Shown in pieces: positions 9,789 through 18,023 of a stretch of 64,000 nucleotides of DNA. How positions within the stretch are numbered: the stretch's first letter is position 1; each line of letters opens with the position of its first letter. The notes under the pieces were generated by a model. It did not search any database, was not told where the DNA came from, and saw only the letters and a list, made by a program, of their open reading frames with translations. This DNA comes from WUQU01 sp038849025. Its GTDB lineage: Archaea; Thermoproteota; Bathyarchaeia; Bathyarchaeales; Bathycorpusculaceae. The stretch spans positions 8,326-72,325 of the forward strand of contig JAWCNE010000002.1 of NCBI GenBank assembly GCA_038849025.1. Direction: 5' to 3'. The translations under genes were made by a program, and so were the position numbers.

Positions 9789-11234
9789 GTGAGGGCGATT
9801 GTAGGTGTTTTAGACAAAAAAGGAGAGAACGCTGCACAAAAGGTAGTTGCAATGCTCGAAGCATTGAAGCATAAAGGCGCTGACGCTTTTACAGTAGCAT
9901 CATCCGACCATTTACAAATTAAAACCAGCTTGGAGCAAATGCAGTCCCTAGACTTTAAAACATCAGTTGCCTTAGGACACGTTTTTTTGAAGGTTCTAGC
10001 TCAGGAGAAGCCCCAACTCCTAATGCTGAAAAAGGCTAGGGCGGTTTTTGACGGAAGAATCTACCAACCACCAAACGCTGATTTGAACCATATAGCTGGC
10101 AGATTGGGAGGCAAAACTGAAGCAAACGCAGAAGCCATGCTAAGAGAGTTTGACGGAAGCTTTGCCTTCGCTATAGCTGAGGCGGAAAGACTTATTGTGG
10201 GCAGAGACACATTGGGACTGTATCCCCTTTACTATAGCGAAAATGAAGACTTATTTGCAGTTGCGTCTGAGTGTAAGGCACTTTGGAAAATAGGCCTAAA
10301 AGAAGTAAACTCTTTCCCACCCGGACACATAGCAGTAATAGACAAAAAATGTGCAAGAATAAAAACTGTGAAAACTCTCCGAAGCTTTGGTGTCCACCAC
10401 ATCACCATGAAAGAGGCTGCTGAAAAACTGCAAAGGCTTTTGCAAAAGTCAGTTGAGGAGAGAGTTTCAGGCTTAAAGGAGGTCGCAGTGGCTTTTTCAG
10501 GCGGTTTGGACAGCAGTCTAACCGCTTTTTTGGCTAAAAAAGCTGGAATAAAAGTGAACTTAATCTACGTAAGCTTAGAAAACCAGCCGCAAACGGAACA
10601 AGCCCAAGAAGCCGCCGCTTTGCTTGAACTACCTCTCCACAGCTACCTTTACAGTGAAAACGATGTGGAAAAAGTTCTTCCGAAAGTTTTATGGGCTATA
10701 GAAAGCTCAGACCCTGTTACGACAAGTATAGGCGTTCCGGTTTTTTGGGCTGCTGAAAAAGCCGCTGAGATGAGATTTAGGGTTCTGTTAGCTGGGCAAG
10801 GAGCAGACGAACTCTTTGGAGGGTACATGAGGTATTTAAGCGTGTGCTTGCAGCATGGAGAAGAGGCTGCCCAGAGAAAAATATTTGCTGACATTCTAAG
10901 AATTTATGAAACCAACTTTGAAAGAGACAGCAAAATATGCAGCTTTCACAACATAGAGCTTCGGTTACCTTTTGCTACACAGGAGTTGGCAGAGTTTGCC
11001 CTAAGCCTTCCATTACGATTAAAAATTGAGCCGACAAAAAGCACATTGAGAAAAACTGTGTTGAGAAAAGCTGCCGAGAAAATGGGACTGCCACCGCAAA
11101 TAGTGAACAAACCTAAAAAGGCGGTACAGTACTCCACAGGGATTAGCAAAGCCTTAAAGAAAATAGCCAAAAGGAACAAACTATCTTTAAGGGAGTATCT
11201 TCAGAAAGTCTTCCAAACATCTTGCAATCACTAA
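9789..11234 (+). CDS. asparagine-synthetase-like protein lacking the glutaminase cysteine
   Basis: A 481-residue protein with the two-domain plan of AsnB: an N-terminal Ntn/glutaminase-like half and a C-terminal ATP-pyrophosphatase half. The PP-loop is SGGLDSS at about residue 236 and a second ATP-site motif is GQGADELFGGYMR. The N-terminus reads MRAIVGVL, so the Cys-2 that hydrolyses glutamine in AsnB is Arg. No upstream start would restore a cysteine. It may use free ammonia, or make another amide or lactam as related beta-lactam synthetases do. The start is GTG at 9789; it stands alone between two leftward genes. Confidence 0.82.
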   Translation: MRAIVGVLDKKGENAAQKVVAMLEALKHKGADAFTVASSDHLQIKTSLEQMQSLDFKTSVALGHVFLKVLAQEKPQLLMLKKARAVFDGRIYQPPNADLNHIAGRLGGKTEANAEAMLREFDGSFAFAIAEAERLIVGRDTLGLYPLYYSENEDLFAVASECKALWKIGLKEVNSFPPGHIAVIDKKCARIKTVKTLRSFGVHHITMKEAAEKLQRLLQKSVEERVSGLKEVAVAFSGGLDSSLTAFLAKKAGIKVNLIYVSLENQPQTEQAQEAAALLELPLHSYLYSENDVEKVLPKVLWAIESSDPVTTSIGVPVFWAAEKAAEMRFRVLLAGQGADELFGGYMRYLSVCLQHGEEAAQRKIFADILRIYETNFERDSKICSFHNIELRLPFATQELAEFALSLPLRLKIEPTKSTLRKTVLRKAAEKMGLPPQIVNKPKKAVQYSTGISKALKKIAKRNKLSLREYLQKVFQTSCNH

Positions 11235-11285
11235 ATTAAATATCTCAAATAGAGAATCGTTGACAAATAAAAAGTTGGAAGATAG

Positions 11286-11468
11286 TTACTCGATAACTTG
11301 GATGGCGCCTTCTGGACACTGAGCTTCACATGCTCTGCAAACCAAGCATTCCTCAACTTTTACCGGGACAGATTTACCTTCCTTTATTTCATAAACACCC
11401 ACAGGACATGTGTCCACACATGTGCCACATCCAGTGCACTTGTGATTGTCAACCACTATCTTCACCAT
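11286..11468 (-). CDS. 8Fe-8S (2[4Fe-4S]) ferredoxin
   Basis: A 60-residue ferredoxin with two cysteine clusters, CTGCGTCVDTCP and CLVCRACEAQCP, each a C-x2-C-x2-C-x3-C-P pattern that binds one [4Fe-4S] cluster. The start at 11468 is preferred because GGAGG lies just upstream; the longer reading to 11549 would overlap the next gene and add an N-terminus unlike ferredoxins. It is a soluble electron carrier; its partner enzyme cannot be told from context. It lies downstream of the exported coiled-coil protein, probably in the same transcript. Confidence 0.92.
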   Translation of the reverse strand: MVKIVVDNHKCTGCGTCVDTCPVGVYEIKEGKSVPVKVEECLVCRACEAQCPEGAIQVIE

Positions 11469-11532
11469 CTTAATTCCTCCTTTAACCAGATTTCCTTCAA
11501 AAAGAATGGTGAAATAAAAGTCTTTGGGTTCG

Positions 11533-13269
11533 CTAACATATTTCCTCACGGAGTCTCACAAGGATTCCATTTATTTTTGTTTCAGCATTTCCTTTTCTGC
11601 GCTCGTAGTCTCCAAGAAGTTTTCGATAAGCCTCCAAGGAAAGTTCTCCTCTGCGGTGACGCATTTCAATGCTTCGGATGTCTGCCTCAACCTCGTTGAT
11701 TTCAGCCTCAGCCACCTCAAGCTGACGCATCAAATCTGCATACCGGCCGCCCGCCGCCCACAACTTCTGTTTTAGATCATCTATGTTTCTAGTTAAAGTG
11801 TTTAGACGCGTTTCTAAAGTCTTTTTCTGCACTTTGTACCTTCGTCTGGGAATTCTGCCCTTACGCACTCCAGCCTCGAGGGCCTCTATTTCCAAAATTA
11901 TTTTCCGCTTCTCTTCATAGGAACCGACGAAGGATCTAATGACCTCTGGGCTAAACTTCACGGCTACAGTTGGTACGATAATAGGTGCTGGCACCTTAGG
12001 CCTTTTCACAATGACAGCAACGGCACATATAAAGGTTGCCAAAACCCAAACCCACAAGGTAGGGCGAAAAGATAACCATAAAGGATTATACTGATACACA
12101 ATTTTCACGGTAAAGTTTTCTAAGAAAAACACGCCTTGTCTACTTACAGCTACTTTTTCCTGAAAGACTTCCCTCCACATGCTATAAGCCGAATTGACTG
12201 AATCGCCTTCACACTCCAGTGTTATCATCTTTGCACCCTCGGGCAAAACAAAAGTTATGTATGTTTTTTCAACGTAGTAGTTTAAATTTTGGAAAGCGAT
12301 AAAGGAGAATTCGAGGTTATCTGACTCGTTTTGCTTTATGTAAACGGTTCTGGGTAAAGTGTATTTTACAGCAAACATTGCGGATCCACTGCTCTCCACT
12401 GGCAAAACTAAACTTACTCGGTAACGGTTTGTTTTAGCATTAACCAAAATTGGCGTACTAGCTTTCCTTCCAAACTCGTCCTCCGCTGTTATGGCAGAGG
12501 CGTTAGGAGGCAGAACTACATCCATATAAGTGATTTCTTCAGGAGACTGATTTTTTACGTAATAACTATCTGAAACGTGTATTTCGCCAACGCCGTCTAT
12601 TTTGATTTCTCTCCTTAGTTCTTTTATATCGAGCAGTTGTATCTTGTCCCCATTTAACGCAAAAGTTACATTTGCAGGTTCATAGGTGAAAGCAGGTAAA
12701 TCCTTTTTAGAATAATTGAACGCGGTAACTGTTCCATTAACGTACTGTGCATTTTGGGGCAAAACAATAGAGGCATTGCATACAAGGGCTATTGTTGCAA
12801 AACTTGGATAGGCTGGGAAATCTAAAGTATAGAGACTCGTATTTTGAGCATACTGCGTAAGGAGGTCATTTGAAAGCACGAATCCCACTGTAAAGATCTG
12901 CGTAGTTTCTTGCACGGGAAGATTAATTTTGACACTGTAAAAGCCTATACGATTTTTTAGGGGCACGTTGGAAGTCACGAAGTATCTTTGAGAGGAATTG
13001 GCAGGATTATAGGCTACACAGCGGAGGACATGTGAGCCGTACTGATATGGAAATCCTATTAGGAAACCTTCGGGCGCTGTGCCGTTTACCTTGATTGTAT
13101 CGTTTATGAAAATGTAGCCATTATTCATAACCTCTACGGCGTGATTAACCCATTCTATCTCATATGAGTTGATATCTTCAGCTTTAACGGATATAACATA
13201 GGAGATGTTTAAAGCAAAAACTAACAAAGCGGCTGTAAAGAGCGCAAAGGCAATGACTTTCCTTTTCAA
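11533..13269 (-). CDS. membrane-anchored protein with large extracellular domain and cytoplasmic coiled coil
   Basis: A 578-residue protein not assigned to a named family. An N-terminal hydrophobic segment (residues about 5-27) serves as signal or anchor. About 380 residues follow that are rich in Asn, Tyr and Val with many N-x-S/T sites, as in surface beta domains. A second hydrophobic segment (LWVWVLATFICAVAVIV) lies near residue 415. The C-terminal 130 residues are strongly charged and heptad-like, a predicted coiled coil. The topology is therefore outside domain, one crossing, inside coiled coil. Start is TTG at 13269 with GGAG upstream. Confidence 0.7.
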   Translation of the reverse strand: MKRKVIAFALFTAALLVFALNISYVISVKAEDINSYEIEWVNHAVEVMNNGYIFINDTIKVNGTAPEGFLIGFPYQYGSHVLRCVAYNPANSSQRYFVTSNVPLKNRIGFYSVKINLPVQETTQIFTVGFVLSNDLLTQYAQNTSLYTLDFPAYPSFATIALVCNASIVLPQNAQYVNGTVTAFNYSKKDLPAFTYEPANVTFALNGDKIQLLDIKELRREIKIDGVGEIHVSDSYYVKNQSPEEITYMDVVLPPNASAITAEDEFGRKASTPILVNAKTNRYRVSLVLPVESSGSAMFAVKYTLPRTVYIKQNESDNLEFSFIAFQNLNYYVEKTYITFVLPEGAKMITLECEGDSVNSAYSMWREVFQEKVAVSRQGVFFLENFTVKIVYQYNPLWLSFRPTLWVWVLATFICAVAVIVKRPKVPAPIIVPTVAVKFSPEVIRSFVGSYEEKRKIILEIEALEAGVRKGRIPRRRYKVQKKTLETRLNTLTRNIDDLKQKLWAAGGRYADLMRQLEVAEAEINEVEADIRSIEMRHRRGELSLEAYRKLLGDYERRKGNAETKINGILVRLREEIC

Positions 13270-13413
13270 TGGGAAGCTCCTCCGTGAATACCTTTTAGGA
13301 TCTGGCTTTTTAATATTTAAGACCTATTTATTTAACTTTTAGAATTTAGGATCAAGCGCACAGTAATTTACCCAGCAAAGAAGATCATTATGTTTAAGCA
13401 GCTGGACGCAAGT

Positions 13414-13767
13414 CTAGCCTCGCTCTGAAAGCCCTCGCTTTAGATAGTAATTCTCCTCTTTTTTGGGGCCAAAACTTCTAACACCCTTCTCTTTGAGTTG
13501 TTTTCTAAGCTTCGCGGCGTATTCTTTTCCTATCTCACCTCTTTTCTCCAGGTAGACGATTATCTCTTCTGCTTGTGCTTCCGTGTCACATCGCCTTATA
13601 AAATCGATTACGTCAGGGCTGTAACCAGTGAATCTTTTTGAAGCTGCCTTTTCCCCCTCTTGTACATCTGTCCTAACGGAGCTCATAACAGCCTTGTTTT
13701 CTCCAGATTCCATTTCCTTGGCTAGATTTGGAAACAATTTTCTGAACGTCTCTTTGTCAAACTCCAC
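13414..13767 (-). CDS. conserved archaeal protein, DUF2095-like
   Basis: A 117-residue soluble protein. The N-terminus (ETFRKLFPNLAKEME) and the C-terminal helix pair (AAKLRKQLKEKGVRSFG followed by KKEENYYL) resemble the archaeal DUF2095 family, whose function is unknown. There is no metal site or membrane segment. It lies by itself between two leftward genes with about 145-200 bases on each side. The family call is from memory of its pattern and is moderate. Confidence 0.65.
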   Translation of the reverse strand: MEFDKETFRKLFPNLAKEMESGENKAVMSSVRTDVQEGEKAASKRFTGYSPDVIDFIRRCDTEAQAEEIIVYLEKRGEIGKEYAAKLRKQLKEKGVRSFGPKKEENYYLKRGLSERG

Positions 13768-13969
13768 ACTGTTACCTTCAGCCGATGCTCGGCAAATTAA
13801 CTATCAAGAATCTGATATTTAAACGTCTTTAATAATTGAACCCATTGTTTTATTGTTTCAGAGTGTAACAAACCGTTGCTCGGGATTTTGAAGGGGTAAA
13901 CTTTCAATTCATGAAATTTAAGCGGATTTCTCCCATTCTTTAAACACTTTGCTTTCAATAGCGTTTAAA

Positions 13970-15220
13970 TTAACGTTTAATCACTCGCTCGTACAAAGCG
14001 ATTGTTCTTTCAGCAGCCTTTTCCCAAGTAAACTCATTTAATACTCGCTTTCTACCGTTTTTTCCAAGCCATCTCCTTTTTTCAGGACTCTCCAAAGCGC
14101 TGTTAATTCCCCAAGCAATATCAGAAGGATTACTGGGATCAATGTGGAAACCGCATTGTTCTTCGCCGCAACAGATGACGGCTTCCCTCATACCGCTGAC
14201 CCCGGATGCACCTACAACCACTGGACGTTCCATGCTCATTGCTTCTAAAGCTACTATCCCAAAAGGCTCGTAAAGGCTTGGGAAAACAGCTACGTCACAT
14301 GCGGCGTAATGTAAAATTCGTTCTTCCTCGGAAATAAAGTTAAAGTTTAGTTTAACAGTGTCTTGCAACCTCATTGTTTTAACTAGGTTTTTTAAGTATT
14401 CCTGCATATCGCCAACGCCTACAACCACCAGCTTTGCTTTTGGATATCTTTGTAAAACATGAGGCATAGCCATGATAAGTTTGTCGACGCCTTTAACGCC
14501 CACGAGTCTGCCGAGGAAGAGAATCATTGGCTCATCCTCTTTTATCCCATAGGAATCCCTTAAATTCTTTACATCTTCAGCTTTTACCGTTTCGGGGCTG
14601 TACTTTTGAGGGTCAACACCGTTATAGCATACTTCTATCTTTTCTTTTGGGAAACCGAGTTTTATGAGTTCGTCTTTCATGGCATGCGAGACTGTGATCA
14701 CTAGATCGGCTGCCCGGGCGCCCCGAAGCTCAATGCTGCTTACAACCTCGGAGCCGTTCCCAAGGGTTCTTCCCTTCTCTGTTGAGTGAACGTGAAAAAC
14801 AAGCGGCAGCCCAGTTTCCTTTTTCACGGTTATTCCGGCAATAACTGAAAGCCAATCATGAGCAACCACGATATCATATTTAAAATTCTCCTTTTTAACC
14901 AGTTCGTTAACAAGTTTTGAGGCGCTCAAATAATTGTAAACTAGAATTTTTGAGAAAAGCTGAATACCTCTGCCCCACTTCTTGACATCGTCAGCTACTA
15001 CGTCTGGCAGGGAATCTGAAATGTCAATGTGCAATGGGCGATGGATTTCTATACCCCGCCAAATTTCTCTTGTAGGAAGGCTTCCTTCATCATCATTCAT
15101 AGTGAAGATGGTAACATCATTGTCCATCAAAACAAACTTCCTTGTGATTTCAGCGGCATATGTCCCTAAGCCGCCGACAATCTTTGGCGGGTATTCATAG
15201 ACAAGCACAGCTATCTTCAT
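13970..15220 (-). CDS. GT4-family glycosyltransferase (glycogen/starch-synthase-like)
   Basis: A 416-residue GT-B glycosyltransferase. The N-terminal loop YEYPPKIVGGLGTYA is the acceptor-side glycine loop seen in glycogen synthases and sucrose/trehalose-type GT4 enzymes. The nucleotide-sugar region contains LGRLVGVKG and the E-x7-E motif EPFGIVALE at about residues 318-326. It transfers sugar from an NDP- or UDP-sugar; glycogen-like glucan synthesis is plausible because an FBP aldolase/phosphatase gene (gluconeogenesis) lies upstream on the same strand. The product cannot be fixed from sequence. Confidence 0.85.
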   Translation of the reverse strand: MKIAVLVYEYPPKIVGGLGTYAAEITRKFVLMDNDVTIFTMNDDEGSLPTREIWRGIEIHRPLHIDISDSLPDVVADDVKKWGRGIQLFSKILVYNYLSASKLVNELVKKENFKYDIVVAHDWLSVIAGITVKKETGLPLVFHVHSTEKGRTLGNGSEVVSSIELRGARAADLVITVSHAMKDELIKLGFPKEKIEVCYNGVDPQKYSPETVKAEDVKNLRDSYGIKEDEPMILFLGRLVGVKGVDKLIMAMPHVLQRYPKAKLVVVGVGDMQEYLKNLVKTMRLQDTVKLNFNFISEEERILHYAACDVAVFPSLYEPFGIVALEAMSMERPVVVGASGVSGMREAVICCGEEQCGFHIDPSNPSDIAWGINSALESPEKRRWLGKNGRKRVLNEFTWEKAAERTIALYERVIKR

Positions 15221-15376
15221 TTGATTTTCACCGTTACTGCTTACTCTTCCAATGTTCCACTTTATTTATGTTTTCCAAAGAAGAGTCTACCAACTCCGTG
15301 CAAAGGCAGATAACGCCTATTGCACCCGTTAAGACCCTGTGAGATATATTGGGATTTTAAAGAGGCTATTACCACC

Positions 15377-16498
15377 CTAAATAGGCTTAAACCTTTTTTT
15401 AAGCTTCTCGAGAACCTGGGGCAAAGTTGTATATTCCATGGCATCAACACTCAGTCTGGCTGGTTCAAATTCGCCCATGCGTCTAAGCATTGAAGCATAT
15501 TTTAAAGCTTCTTGTCTAGCCATTGCAAACGCAGGGTCAGCAAACAGGTCAGCTATCATTGGTCTTCCATCATCGTCACTCGCGATTGAACCATCAACAA
15601 CCTGAAAGCCAAGGGCAACAACCCGGGGGGGACCATCGAATAATGTGCACCGGGCATCTTTCAATCCAACGGGCATCAGAGGCCCCCAGTGGCTCCCCCG
15701 CATCCACCCCGCCACTAAATAACTGTGCATCAAAGGGGCAAGGATCTCTCCGACTGCTGGAAGGCCGTGCTGGGCGCGCACTATCATAACTGGGTCATCC
15801 TTACCAACATATTTCCCTGCGATTAAAGATAGACGCGTGACGCTGCTTGATGCACATATCAAGTCGTCTCGGGCACGCCAAACCCTTGAAACTATGTAAC
15901 GCTCTACGGTTCCTATCAAAGCAAGCAATTCATAAAGTTCCTCTGGACATTTGACGACAACACTTTCACTTTCTTTGGCGTCTATAACTTCAAATTTAAA
16001 GCCTCCAGCCATGTTGGGGTCGATTACAAGCCCAGCTGTATTCATGGGATCAGCAAATATTCGAAAAAGGGGAAGGTTAAAGCTTCCAGCTGAAGTTTTG
16101 TCAGCTGCGAAAATTACTATAGGCTCTGATTTTCTCTCTTCAATTTCCATTTCAGCTACTCCCGGCCCTAATCCACGAACCGTACCGCTGAAAGCATTTT
16201 TAAGCAGGTCTTGCCCAGCACCATAGAGTTTCAGCTCCATGGCTTTTTTAGCAGCTTCCTGAAAAGTATCCCAAGCCAGCTGGTGAATTTCATGATTTGA
16301 TTCTCCTTTCTCGTGAACCATGAGAAGCTGCAAGTCGTCTCCAACATTAAAAACGTAGTAACTTTTTATTAGACCATTTTCCTTAGCTTTTTTAAGGTTT
16401 TTTTCACCTATGCTGAGTAAGGGTTTAGGAACTACGTGATGTCCTGCCAAGGAGCCTACATCGCATTTTATTAATGAAATTGTGGTTTTTCTAGTCAT
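15377..16498 (-). CDS. fbp: fructose-1,6-bisphosphate aldolase/phosphatase
   Basis: A 373-residue enzyme of the archaeal/deep-bacterial bifunctional FBP aldolase/phosphatase (class V FBPase) family. One active site first joins DHAP and glyceraldehyde-3-phosphate and then removes the 1-phosphate, which commits carbon to gluconeogenesis. The N-terminal metal-site signature KCDVGSLAGHHVVP and the internal DKTSAGSFNLPLFRIFADP block are clear. Length is normal. ATG at 16498 gives the family's usual N-terminus; a GTG nine bases upstream is possible. It is divergent from the RHH regulator. Confidence 0.93.
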   Translation of the reverse strand: MTRKTTISLIKCDVGSLAGHHVVPKPLLSIGEKNLKKAKENGLIKSYYVFNVGDDLQLLMVHEKGESNHEIHQLAWDTFQEAAKKAMELKLYGAGQDLLKNAFSGTVRGLGPGVAEMEIEERKSEPIVIFAADKTSAGSFNLPLFRIFADPMNTAGLVIDPNMAGGFKFEVIDAKESESVVVKCPEELYELLALIGTVERYIVSRVWRARDDLICASSSVTRLSLIAGKYVGKDDPVMIVRAQHGLPAVGEILAPLMHSYLVAGWMRGSHWGPLMPVGLKDARCTLFDGPPRVVALGFQVVDGSIASDDDGRPMIADLFADPAFAMARQEALKYASMLRRMGEFEPARLSVDAMEYTTLPQVLEKLKKRFKPI

Positions 16499-16607
16499 AC
16501 ACACCACTTCGAAACGAGTATGTTTTAGAGTTAGTCTTTTAGCTTTTAAAAGATTTCCGAAAAAAATAGGAAATAGTTACCTTTATAAATTAAAGGCGGG
16601 AACCCCT

Positions 16608-17108
16608 ATGGATGAGTTGAGGATTATTTCCGTAAAAATACCCGATGAAGTTTACAAGGAAATGATTTTGCGGATTCCAGAAGGCGAAAGAAGCAATTTC
16701 ATAAGAGATGCAATAATGGAGAAACTCCAGAAAATACCAAAACCTGACAAAATCCTAGAATTGGAAGAGAGAATGAACAAAATAGAGATGGAGTTTTCAA
16801 AAATAAGGAAATACCTTGCAGATTTAGAGCTTCTCACATATGAACGAGGAGGAACAAACCTTCATACTTTCTGCCTAGATGAAATAGACCATAAAATAAT
16901 AGACTATTTGATACACTATAAAGGCGCAACAACACCAGAACTGGCAGAATACCTAAAAACAAACAGGTGGCTAATTCTAAACAGGCTGCGAAGAATAGAG
17001 AAAAATTCCAGAAAACAGCTTGGAAAACCCATAATAGAATACTACCCTGGAGAGAGGTCTGGCAAGAAAAAAGCATGGTGGATAAAGGAAGAATTTATAG
17101 AAGGTTGA
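16608..17108 (+). CDS. ribbon-helix-helix / winged-helix transcription regulator
   Basis: A 166-residue DNA-binding protein. Residues 1-45 (ISVKIPDEVYKEMILRIPEG then SNFIRDAIMEKL) fit a CopG-type ribbon-helix-helix. Residues about 50-75 are a predicted coiled coil. The C-terminal 90 residues (HKIIDYLIHYKGATTPELAEY then NRWLILNRLRRIEK) look like a winged helix-turn-helix. The ATG at 16608 is chosen because it follows AAAGGCGGG and starts the RHH strand; longer readings extend into the fbp start on the other strand. It may control fbp, with which it shares an upstream region. Target not known. Confidence 0.8.
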   Translation: MDELRIISVKIPDEVYKEMILRIPEGERSNFIRDAIMEKLQKIPKPDKILELEERMNKIEMEFSKIRKYLADLELLTYERGGTNLHTFCLDEIDHKIIDYLIHYKGATTPELAEYLKTNRWLILNRLRRIEKNSRKQLGKPIIEYYPGERSGKKKAWWIKEEFIEG

Positions 17109-17167
17109 AACGAAATTTTGAAGCGTTTAATAAGAGTTAATTCTAACAGTTTGCTAATTCTTGTTTA

Positions 17168-17289
17168 GGGCCCGTAGCCCAGTATGGATTAAGGCGCCGA
17201 ACCACGTGTAAAACGCAGTGCGCAAGCCTCCGGACGCATCAAACACGGGAGAAAGCCGGAGAACAGGGGTTCAAATCCCCTCGGGCCCG
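17168..17289 (+). tRNA. tRNA-Arg(CCG) with two introns
   Basis: The gene is 122 nt; removing two introns gives a 76-nt cloverleaf with acceptor GGGCCCG/CGGGCCC, T-arm AGGGG-TTCAAAT-CCCCT and anticodon loop CTCCGGA (anticodon CCG, 17230-17232). Intron 1 is 17200-17225 inside the anticodon stem (between positions 29 and 30). Its splice sites fit a bulge-helix-bulge: helix GCGC (17194-17197) with GCGC (17220-17223) between bulges CGA and AAG. Intron 2 is 17234-17253 at the canonical 37/38 site: helix CTCC (17228-17231) with GGAG (17248-17251) between bulges GGA and AAA. CCA is encoded at 17290-17292. Confidence 0.9.
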
Positions 17290-17384
17290 CCATCCTTTGA
17301 AGTTGTAACTCCTATGCTGTACACCACTTTTAGTCTAAAATGAAGTTAAAATTCCAATTTTCTTTGGGTAAAACTGTTAATTTA

Positions 17385-18011
17385 TTATTTTTGGCCGTAT
17401 TTTTCATAGAAAACTATTTCTTCTAGTTCACGTCGCGGTTTTCCACCATATCTTTTTGTAGTTTCAGGAGTTTCCGGGATATATTTTGGATATCCTACGG
17501 TAATTACTCCAGCTATGTCCATTTCGGATGGAATACCCAAAAGTGTTTTTAGTTTATCTTTGTTAAACATTGACAGCCAGCAACTTCCCAGTCCAAGCGA
17601 ATGGGCTGCCAACATAAGGTTTTGAATAGCTGCTCCCGCTGCATGCTTATAAGTTTCTTCGCCGCCTACATGGGGCGCTGTTTTATTTGGGTCTATACAT
17701 ACCACTATGTGAACGGGAGCGCCGCAAATCCATTCAGTTCTATATTTTGAGAAACCGGACTTGAAAGGTTCTTTTTGCACTTCTATTGTTAACTTTCTGT
17801 TTTCCTCGACTAGTTCTTGAATGCACTTCCTAGTCTTTTCATTTTTCACTATTATGAATTGCCAAGGTTGAAGGTTTGCAGCTGATGGAGCCCAACGGGC
17901 TGCGTCTAGTATTAAATTGATATATTCATTTGGAATGGGATCAGGCAGATAACTTCTTATTGTTCTACGTTTTTTGATGGCTTCTATAACGTCATTTGTT
18001 TTTTGTGACAT
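17385..18011 (-). CDS. nitroreductase-family flavoprotein
   Basis: A 208-residue FMN-dependent oxidoreductase of the nitroreductase family. The N-terminal signature KKRRTIRSYLPDPIP and the FMN-site phrase RWAPSAANLQPWQFIIV are typical, as is the late GSCWLSMF segment. Members reduce nitro groups, quinones or unsaturated ring compounds, and some dehalogenate. It is the last gene of the leftward catabolic run, 12 bases after the thiolase stop, so it may serve aromatic or enone reduction there; that is inference. Confidence 0.87.
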   Translation of the reverse strand: MSQKTNDVIEAIKKRRTIRSYLPDPIPNEYINLILDAARWAPSAANLQPWQFIIVKNEKTRKCIQELVEENRKLTIEVQKEPFKSGFSKYRTEWICGAPVHIVVCIDPNKTAPHVGGEETYKHAAGAAIQNLMLAAHSLGLGSCWLSMFNKDKLKTLLGIPSEMDIAGVITVGYPKYIPETPETTKRYGGKPRRELEEIVFYEKYGQK

Positions 18012-18023
18012 TTTACATCATTA

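Noticed and set aside
11469..11549. A longer ferredoxin starting at 11549
   Set aside because: It would overlap the upstream gene's end, and a strong GGAGG precedes the ATG at 11468 that gives a normal 60-residue ferredoxin.
16482..16607. An N-terminal extension of 42 codons on the RHH regulator
   Set aside because: It reads back across the fbp start, and the ribbon-helix-helix begins exactly at ATG 16608, which has its own AAAGGCGGG.
17290..17292. A split tRNA or two partial tRNA genes at 17168-17289
   Set aside because: Both intron junctions form proper bulge-helix-bulge motifs within one transcript and the spliced product is a normal 76-nt tRNA, so a single gene with two introns is the simplest reading.
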